From NCBI GenBank assembly GCA_036380435.1, contig DASVES010000421.1:1-11906 (forward strand): 11,906 bases of DNA, in the 5' to 3' direction. Below the pieces are notes generated by a model, which worked only from the letters and a program-made list of their open reading frames with translations, was not told the DNA's origin and did no database searches. Shown here piece by piece: positions 7,128 through 11,459 of the stretch. Positions within the stretch are counted from its first letter, which is position 1; the number at the start of each line of letters is the position of its first letter. Source of the DNA: DASQDT01 sp036380435 (lineage in GTDB: Bacteria > Acidobacteriota > Blastocatellia > Pyrinomonadales > Pyrinomonadaceae). The position numbers and the translations under genes were made by a program.

Positions 7128-7484
7128 ATGCAAACACTCGGCCCGAAATTTCCAAACTCTCGACGGAGCGCGCGCACCGGCGAACTCGTCACGGTCGGAC
7201 GCGTCGAGGACGTGCCCGAGGGGCGCGGCGCGACCGTCGAACTCAAGGGCGGGCGGGAGCTTGCGCTCTACAACGTGTGTGGCCGCTTCCACGCCGTCGA
7301 GAACTTCTGCCCGCACAAGGGAGCGCCGCTCGCCGACGGCGCGCTGTGCGGCCCGACAGTCACCTGCGACTGGCACGGCTGGCGCTTCGACGTGACTACG
7401 GGCGCGTGCCTCAACCGTCCGGGCGAGTCGATTGAGGCTTACGAAGTCGTCATCGAGGACGGGTGGATTAAGATACGCGTCTGA
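7128..7484 (+). CDS. Rieske-type [2Fe-2S] ferredoxin (NirD-like / dioxygenase ferredoxin-like)
   Basis: 118-residue soluble Rieske protein. The cluster motif is C61-P-H63 followed by C80-D-W-H83 (C-x-H-x16-C-x2-H), the two-Cys two-His ligation of Rieske centres. Flanking residues (VCGRFHAVENF before, CDWHGWRFDVTTG after) match small electron-transfer Rieske proteins related to NirD and to aromatic-ring dioxygenase ferredoxins. No signal peptide or membrane anchor is seen, so it is cytoplasmic and not a cytochrome bc1 subunit. Its redox partner cannot be named from context: no nitrite reductase or oxygenase gene lies here. The ATG at 7128 lacks a clear Shine-Dalgarno sequence. It is convergent with the 4Fe-4S ferredoxin gene across heptad array 5. 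Confidence 0.9.
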   Translation: MQTLGPKFPNSRRSARTGELVTVGRVEDVPEGRGATVELKGGRELALYNVCGRFHAVENFCPHKGAPLADGALCGPTVTCDWHGWRFDVTTGACLNRPGESIEAYEVVIEDGWIKIRV

Positions 7485-7504
7485 CGAGGAGGGGTAAGCG
7501 AGGA

Positions 7505-7580
7505 GGGTCAGGGGTAAAGGGGAAGGGGTAAGGGAAAGACAACTTCTTCTCCCTTACCCCTTCCCCTTTACCCTTTACCC
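7505..7580. repeat. Heptad inverted-repeat array 5 (unit GGGGTAA), G-quadruplex-prone
   Basis: Left arm 7505-7534 and right arm 7551-7580 are complementary at 28 of 30 positions, with a 16-nt loop. The left arm reads as 7-nt units gggtcag, gggtaaa, ggggaag, gggtaag. It carries four G-runs of 3-4 separated by 2-4 nt, and the right arm carries five such runs on the opposite strand, so each strand meets the usual G-quadruplex pattern. It lies in the convergent gap between the Rieske (stop 7484) and ferredoxin (stop 7591) genes, and probably separates the two transcripts (inference). Confidence 0.88.
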
Positions 7581-7590
7581 ACAAAGACCC

Positions 7591-7821
7591 TCAGCCGTCG
7601 CTGCCGATGGCCTCGACGGGACAGGCCAAAAGCGCCTCTTCGCACAGCGCGCGCTCGTCCGCGCTCGTGGGCTGCTTGTAGACGAAGGAATAGCCGTTGC
7701 TGTCGGCGCGGGTGAAATTGTCGGGCGCCGTGTCTCGGCACACGTCGCAGTCGATGCACTGCATATCCACGTAGAAAGTGCCGGAAGCGTTCTCCGGCAC
7801 GCGGTCGTTGGGGTCAGCCAT
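7591..7821 (-). CDS. Single-cluster [4Fe-4S] ferredoxin
   Basis: 76-residue low-potential electron carrier. Cys22, Cys25 and Cys28 (CIDCDVC) plus Cys67 followed by Pro (CPVEAI) are the four ligands of one [4Fe-4S] cluster. The CP that would start the second-cluster motif is replaced by Ala-Pro (RDTAP), so a two-cluster ferredoxin is excluded. Cys60 is an extra cysteine; monocluster ferredoxins often use one in a disulfide. The protein is acidic, as usual for ferredoxins. Translation starts at MADPNDR (7821). The frame stays open further upstream (MIRKDSRF...) only because it runs through heptad array 6. No Shine-Dalgarno sequence is visible. It lies 86 nt downstream of nadA in the same direction. 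A partner could be KorB-type oxidoreductase (inference). Confidence 0.9.
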   Translation of the reverse strand: MADPNDRVPENASGTFYVDMQCIDCDVCRDTAPDNFTRADSNGYSFVYKQPTSADERALCEEALLACPVEAIGSDG

Positions 7822-7824
7822 AAG

Positions 7825-7914
7825 AAAGTGATAAGTGATGAGTGATAAGTGATGAGAAAGAGATAAGAAGCGACTGTCTTTTCTTATCACTCATCACTTA
7901 TCACTTATCACTTT
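7825..7914. repeat. Heptad inverted-repeat array 6 (unit GTGATRA, second copy)
   Basis: Left arm 7828-7855: gtgataa, gtgatga, gtgataa, gtgatga. Right arm 7884-7911: ttatcac, tcatcac, ttatcac, ttatcac, with aaa/ttt extending the pairing outward. The arms pair at 25 of 28 unit positions. The inner core gaaagagataag ... cttttcttatcac is the same as in array 3, but the centre is aagcgactgt rather than the GC palindrome. The last right-arm unit contains the nadA stop codon (TGA directly followed by TAA on the minus strand); the left end is 3 nt from the ferredoxin start codon. Confidence 0.9.
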
Positions 7915-9026
7915 ATTTGAAGCATGCGGTCGAGGGCGACGCGCGCCCAAGCCGCTGTCTCCTCGGGCACGGTGATTTGGTTGACGACGTGGCCCGCGAG
8001 GAGCGACTCCAGCGCCCACGCGAGGTTCTGTGGCGCGATGCGATACATCGTCGCGCACATGCAGAGGTCGGGCGCGAGCAGACGGATTTCCTTGTCGGGA
8101 AATTGTTTGACGAGCCGGTTGACGAGGTTAACCTCGGTGCCGACCGCCCAGCGCGAGCCGGCCGGGGCCTCGCGAATCGTCTTGATAATGAACTCGGTCG
8201 AGCCGCTCAGGTCGCTCATCTCGACGACCTCGCGGGTGCATTCGGGGTGGACGAGCACTTTGATGCCGGGCGTCTCACGTCGCACCTGCTCGACGTGCCA
8301 CGGGCGGAAGCGGCCGTGCACCGAGCAGTGGCCCTTCCAGAGGATGATGCGCGCGCGGCGCAACTGCTCCTCGGTATTGCCGCCCAACTCCTGATGCGGG
8401 TCCCAGAGCACCATCTCGTCGGCGGGGATTCCGAAGCGGTGGCCGGTGTTGCGCCCGAGGTGCTGGTCGGGGAAGAAGAAGAGCTTGTCGGCCTCCTGCA
8501 AATACTTCTCAAACAGCGGCACGGCGTTCGACGAGGTGCAGACCACGCCCTCGTGCTCGCCGCAGAACGCCTTGATGGCCGCCGACGAGTTCATGTAGGT
8601 GACGGGCACGACGCGCGACCCCTCGCCGATGATCCCTAACGCTTCGAGCTGATCCCACGCGTCCTCCACTTGCTCGGCCGTCGCCATGTCGGCCATCGAA
8701 CAGCCGGCGCCGAGGTCGGGCAGAATCACTTTCTGGTCGCCCGGCTTGAGGATGTCGGCCGACTCGGCCATGAAGTGGACGCCGCAGAAGACGATGAACT
8801 CCGCGTCGGGGCGCTTCGACGTGAGCTGGGAGAGCTTGAAGGAGTCGCCGGTGTAGTCGGCGTGGCGGATCACGTCGTCGCGCTGGTAGTGATGGCCGAG
8901 GATGACGAGGCGGCGGCCGAGCTGTCGGCGGACGGTCTCGATGCGCTCGCGCAGCTCCGCGTCCGACAGCCCGAAGTAGTCTTCGAGCGCGGGGGCCTCG
9001 GGCCTGGTCTCGGTGAGAACTGTCAT
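7908..9026 (-). CDS. nadA: Quinolinate synthase
   Basis: NadA condenses iminoaspartate with dihydroxyacetone phosphate to quinolinate in de novo NAD synthesis, using a [4Fe-4S] cluster with an open iron site. The 372-residue product is the usual length of the longer NadA type. Seen motifs: LGHHYQRDDV (43-52), GDSFKLSQ (60-67), FCGVHFMAESADILKP (80-95), GCSMADM (108-114), TYMNSSAAIKA (143-153), LFFFPDQHLGRNTG (182-195), HPECTREVVEMSD (260-272). Likely cluster ligands are Cys81, Cys263 and Cys324 (in CMCATM). The ATG at 9026 has GGGAGG 8 nt upstream; the frame is open further but without a site. The stop codon is supplied by heptad array 6. No nadB or nadC is visible next to it. A promoter lies at 9098-9126. 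Confidence 0.96.
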   Translation of the reverse strand: MTVLTETRPEAPALEDYFGLSDAELRERIETVRRQLGRRLVILGHHYQRDDVIRHADYTGDSFKLSQLTSKRPDAEFIVFCGVHFMAESADILKPGDQKVILPDLGAGCSMADMATAEQVEDAWDQLEALGIIGEGSRVVPVTYMNSSAAIKAFCGEHEGVVCTSSNAVPLFEKYLQEADKLFFFPDQHLGRNTGHRFGIPADEMVLWDPHQELGGNTEEQLRRARIILWKGHCSVHGRFRPWHVEQVRRETPGIKVLVHPECTREVVEMSDLSGSTEFIIKTIREAPAGSRWAVGTEVNLVNRLVKQFPDKEIRLLAPDLCMCATMYRIAPQNLAWALESLLAGHVVNQITVPEETAAWARVALDRMLQIK

Positions 9027-9097
9027 CCGTCTGCCCTCCCTGTTTGCCGTGCCACGCTCAGCACAGACGGCGCAAGCGGCGCCTGCGCGAAACGCGA

Positions 9098-9126
9098 AAT
9101 ATAGAACTTTAAGATACCTCGTGCAA
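9098..9126 (-). promoter_or_regulatory. Sigma70-type promoter of nadA
   Basis: On the minus strand TTGCAC (9121-9126) and TATATT (9098-9103) are separated by exactly 17 bp. The -10 matches consensus at 5 of 6; the -35 starts TTG but is otherwise weak (3/6). The local sequence is AT-rich in a GC-rich background. The predicted start is near 9090, giving a leader of about 65 nt to the nadA ATG at 9026. Confidence 0.55.
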
Positions 9127-9290
9127 GCGCCCATCCGAAGGAGCGCCGCGCGAGCAAAATCCGCGAACGCGTGCGGCAGCGGCCAGTCATGCGCGTTCAT
9201 GGATTTAGATGCCCCGGCCGGTGCTTTAGATGTGTCCGGGCCACAAGCGCGTCTCACTTCAGCGGGTGATGGAAGGACGACGGGGCGGAC
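9127..9290. other. Upstream non-coding stretch with a TTTAGATG direct repeat
   Basis: No gene supported. TTTAGATG occurs at 9204-9211 and again at 9225-9232, 21 bp apart (two helical turns), each followed by a short CCGG-containing stretch. That spacing would suit a dimeric regulator bound on one face of the helix, but 8-bp repeats can arise by chance. It lies about 80 bp upstream of the nadA -35. Confidence 0.25.
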
Positions 9291-9319
9291 ATAAAAAAAT
9301 GAGTTCTCCTGAGGGAGAA
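9291..9319 (-). terminator. Weak intrinsic terminator (minus strand)
   Basis: Read on the minus strand: a 6-bp stem TTCTCC/GGAGAA with 4-nt loop (9304-9319), then CTCA and a run of seven T (complement of the A-run near 9292-9298). The stem is short and the T-run is 4 nt away, so it is weak, but it follows the small minus-strand frame at 9321-9512 almost directly. On the plus strand it lacks a T-run. Confidence 0.4.
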
Positions 9320-9320
9320 G

Positions 9321-9512
9321 TTAAGGTATAAATGCGTAGCCAAAGCAAAATTTGCTGCTGCCGGAACAGTGTCGCTCGCGAATGAAGGCTCGACCTGTAT
9401 GCGTCCCAAAGAAATTCATCCCCGCCCCCGCGTCAACAACCCATGACACGGAAGCTCTCTGGTTAGTAAACCGATAACCCGGCCAGACAATTTCTGCCAA
9501 ACTCAACGTCAA
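9321..9512 (-). CDS. Doubtful small open frame of atypical composition (63 aa), possible gene remnant or ncRNA
   Basis: I do not recognise it. The 63-residue frame starts MTLSLAEIVWPGYRF and ends KFCFGYAFIP, with aromatic residues and two cysteines, but no clear signal peptide or membrane segment. Roughly half of its codons end in G/C, far below the neighbouring genes, so it is either foreign, decayed or not coding. In its favour, a weak terminator follows its stop directly. Against it, there is no clear ribosome site and no start-region promoter I can defend. A short non-coding RNA ending at the same terminator is an equal alternative; a GGTT/AACC hairpin (9461-9472) lies in its first third. 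Confidence 0.25.
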   Translation of the reverse strand: MTLSLAEIVWPGYRFTNQRASVSWVVDAGAGMNFFGTHTGRAFIRERHCSGSSKFCFGYAFIP

Positions 9513-9610
9513 TGTTCAGAGCGCCGGCCGCCGGCGAGATGCCCAACGAGCCTGAAGGGGGCTTGTCAGCAGTGAGTCTCTTGCACCAATTCCACCGAAG
9601 GAGAAGAAGA

Positions 9611-10582
9611 ATGAAAAACAATCAGCGCGCGCGCTTGTCCCGCGTCTCCCGCCTCGCAGTGTTCGCCCTGCTGGGCGTCACGCTCGTCGCCGGCGCCGCA
9701 GTCTGGGGCGTGCCCGGGGCCTCGGCCAACCACCCCGTCTTAGTCGAGGGCAACTGCGACAGCCCCGTACCGGGCACTAATCTCGTCGAAAAGGGCACCT
9801 GCGGTGACTTCGACGGCGACGGACGCATCGGCACGGCCGAGGACACCGACGGCGCCGACCGCATCTTCGGCACCATCAACGCCGCGCTCGGCCCCGGCAC
9901 GGGCGCCGCCGCCGGCACGGGCGCCAACCACAACGGGCGCATCACCATCGTCAAGTCGGGTCGCTTCGCCGAGCAGATCTACATCGGGCAGAACCTGCAA
10001 GGGGCAGGCGGCCCCGGCGTCGCCATCCCGGGCAACGTGACGATTGAGGCCGCGCCCGGCGTCGAGGCCAACATCGACGCCATTCTGCAAGGCGACCCCG
10101 CCGGCGGGAACGTTGCGCGCACGGCGGGCACGGGCATCCAGATCGTCTACACGAACGCCAGTCGCGTAGTCACACTGCGCAACCTCATCATCCGCAACTT
10201 CGCCAACGGCATCCAGACCTTTCTCGACTCGCGCGTCCACATCGACAACTGCCGGCTGGAGAACAACCTCAACTACGGCATCCAGGTGACCACCAACTCC
10301 CGCGTCGTCATCAGCAACTCGCGGATTGACGGGACGGGCTATCGCACCGGCATCGGTTCCAGCGTCCCTGTTCCCGGCACCGGCATTCTGGTCGAGAACA
10401 ACGCGAAGGCATTGATTGAAAACACGACCATCTCGCACAGCGCCGGGACGGGGATTGACAACACCACCGGGTTCACAGCCAACGTGGTGCTCTTCAAGGT
10501 CGGCTCCTACTTCAACACCTCGAACATCGGCAACAACGGCGCGTTGGTCGCGCCCAACCCCGGCTTCGCGACAATAGACTAA
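9611..10582 (+). CDS. Exported right-handed beta-helix protein with EF-hand-like calcium loop
   Basis: 323 residues. The signal peptide is clear: MKNNQRARLSRVSRLAV, hydrophobic core about 15-32, cleavage expected after Ala-Ser-Ala (39). Residues 66-77 form a complete EF-hand/dockerin-like loop (D66, D68, D70, then Ile73 and Glu77, GDFDGDGRIGTAE), flanked by Cys49 and Cys64. A Gly/Ala/Thr-rich stretch follows (93-108), then beta-helix coils (about 110-290) with Asn ladders and repeated turns such as TLRNLIIRNFANGIQ, VHIDNCRLENNLNYGIQV and VVISNSRIDGTG, as in pectate-lyase-like PbH1 repeats. No catalytic site is recognisable, so binding or surface roles are as likely as carbohydrate cleavage. 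The ATG at 9611 has AAGGAG 7 nt upstream; the in-frame ATG at 9512 would place the signal peptide internally. It ends at the hairpin 10612-10659. Confidence 0.88.
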   Translation: MKNNQRARLSRVSRLAVFALLGVTLVAGAAVWGVPGASANHPVLVEGNCDSPVPGTNLVEKGTCGDFDGDGRIGTAEDTDGADRIFGTINAALGPGTGAAAGTGANHNGRITIVKSGRFAEQIYIGQNLQGAGGPGVAIPGNVTIEAAPGVEANIDAILQGDPAGGNVARTAGTGIQIVYTNASRVVTLRNLIIRNFANGIQTFLDSRVHIDNCRLENNLNYGIQVTTNSRVVISNSRIDGTGYRTGIGSSVPVPGTGILVENNAKALIENTTISHSAGTGIDNTTGFTANVVLFKVGSYFNTSNIGNNGALVAPNPGFATID

Positions 10583-10611
10583 GAGCGAGCGGAGCCGATG
10601 ACCTCCAACGA

Positions 10612-10659
10612 AGAAGAAGCTCCGGGGCGGGTATGTTATCCCGCCCCGGAGCTTCTTCT
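10612..10659 (+). terminator. Strong hairpin terminator after the beta-helix gene
   Basis: A perfect 20-bp stem (10612-10631 with 10640-10659; agaagaagctccggggcggg and its complement) with an 8-nt loop TATGTTAT. No clean T-run follows (CTTCTTCTACTTT), so it may be atypical or act as a bidirectional barrier in the convergent gap with the 10713 gene. A second small hairpin, GCCGC-TTCG-GCGGC (10674-10687), with a stable UUCG tetraloop on the plus strand, lies just after it. Confidence 0.7.
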
Positions 10660-10712
10660 ACTTTACCGCGGCGGCCGCTTCGGCGGCGGCAAGGCCGTCC
10701 CCGGCCCCACAG

Positions 10713-10916
10713 CTAGGGGCGCGTCATCTCCTCCGGCCTGACGTACTCGTCGAATTGCTCGCCCGTTTCCTTCGTTCGCATAAAGGAGCGGTTAAGTCGC
10801 AAATCGCGGAGGCGCTCGACGATCTCTATTTTTTCTTCAAATGAAAGCTTTGCCAGCCGCCGCCGGCGCGTCTGCCTTTGCTCGAATAACCCAGCCATTT
10901 CGATAGGGTCTTTCAT
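10713..10916 (-). CDS. Small partner protein of nucleotidyltransferase, fused to a copy of the FumC C-terminus
   Basis: 67 residues from the ATG at 10916, which overlaps the stop of the upstream nucleotidyltransferase as ATGA; an upstream ATG at 10946 would give 77 residues. The core (MKDPIEMAGLFEQRQTRRRR, then LAKLSFEEKIEIVERLRDLR) resembles small proteins often encoded beside nucleotidyltransferases of this type, which are antitoxin candidates. That assignment is from memory and not tested. The last 17 residues (TGEQFDEYVRPEEMTRP) are not part of that family: they match the end of FumC encoded at 11460-11513 in 15 of 17 positions. The stop is TAG. The coding region has lower GC than its surroundings, in keeping with transfer. 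Whether the fusion still functions is unknown. Confidence 0.7.
   Translation of the reverse strand: MKDPIEMAGLFEQRQTRRRRLAKLSFEEKIEIVERLRDLRLNRSFMRTKETGEQFDEYVRPEEMTRP
10721..10766. repeat. Direct repeat, distal copy of the fumC 3' end
   Basis: 46 bp identical at 42 positions to 11468-11513, in the same orientation. Both read minus-strand ACGGGCGAGCA... encoding TGEQFDEYV and PEEMT. Three of the four differences are synonymous and the fourth gives Arg instead of Lys. The match begins abruptly at the Thr codon. Together with the other copy it brackets about 700 bp (10767-11467) containing the nucleotidyltransferase and most of its partner. Confidence 0.9.
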
Positions 10917-11422
10917 ACGTCGAATCTGTTCCTGAATTCGCGCCATCTTTCGGCCAGCCCGTGCCTCGCCAGAACACCTTCGAGCGCGGACAACTCAACG
11001 GCCCCCTCTTCGAGGAACTGGATGACGCGCGCCAAATCTTTCGCGCGCCCCGTCTCCAACATCACCGCCACCAGATGCTCCGCACGCATGACGCGGGTCG
11101 GGGTTTTCTTAAACCTGATCTCGACCGCCTGCGTCAGGGCCTCCGCGAGCAGCGGGGTGAACACCGGAAGAAACTGCACCGGCCAGCCTTCTATTTCGAC
11201 CGCCTCGCCGGCAGGTTCGTACCCGAGGGCGGCGAGGTAGTCGTAGAGTGGCGTGAGCGAGAGCAGTGCGTCGGACGCCCCCTCGGCGGCGAAGAAGACA
11301 TCCACGTCGAACGTGGAGACAGGTTCGACGTAAAACGTGGCCGCAATCGCGCCGCCGATAGCGTAGCGGCCGACGACGCCCTCGGCCTCCATCCGGTTAA
11401 GCACCTGAAGCGTTTTCTCCAC
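10913..11422 (-). CDS. Nucleotidyltransferase-fold protein (AbiEii toxin-like)
   Basis: 169 residues. The N-terminal half has the nucleotidyltransferase signature: Gly23-Gly24 (YAIGGAIAATF) followed by Asp39 and Asp41 (STFDVDVFF), the two metal-binding acidic residues. The third acidic position of classical enzymes is not obvious (WPVQFLPVF, 80-88). A later helix has TGRAKDLARV (124-133); the R-x-K-D is a feature of AbiEii-type nucleotidyltransferases. Some relatives act as toxins of type IV toxin-antitoxin or abortive-infection systems, but many are uncharacterised. The start is GTG at 11422 with GCGGA about 8-9 nt upstream. It lies 37 nt downstream of fumC and overlaps the next gene by 4 nt (ATGA), so the two are translationally coupled. 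Toxicity is inference. Confidence 0.82.
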   Translation of the reverse strand: MEKTLQVLNRMEAEGVVGRYAIGGAIAATFYVEPVSTFDVDVFFAAEGASDALLSLTPLYDYLAALGYEPAGEAVEIEGWPVQFLPVFTPLLAEALTQAVEIRFKKTPTRVMRAEHLVAVMLETGRAKDLARVIQFLEEGAVELSALEGVLARHGLAERWREFRNRFDV

Positions 11423-11459
11423 GCTGTTTCCGCCAGCAGACCGTGCGCCCCTTTGGCCT

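Noticed and set aside
7822..7890. Ferredoxin extension MIRKDSRFLSLSHHLSLITYHFL
   Set aside because: The extra residues are translated array 6; a similar peptide appears upstream of hsp20 in another frame for the same reason.
972..7914. Heptad arrays as CRISPR repeats
   Set aside because: Units are 7 nt and directly adjacent, arranged as inverted arms; there are no unique spacers of 25-40 nt and no cas genes.
9027..9257. NadA extension to 9257
   Set aside because: NadA family length and the ribosome site fit 9026; the extension covers the predicted promoter.
9512..9610. Start of the beta-helix protein at 9512
   Set aside because: It would bury the signal peptide behind 33 residues; the ATG at 9611 has AAGGAG at proper spacing.
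10674..10687. GCCGC-TTCG-GCGGC hairpin as a separate terminator
   Set aside because: It is only 5 bp, has no T-run on either strand, and such GC palindromes are common in this GC-rich DNA; mentioned with the stronger hairpin instead.
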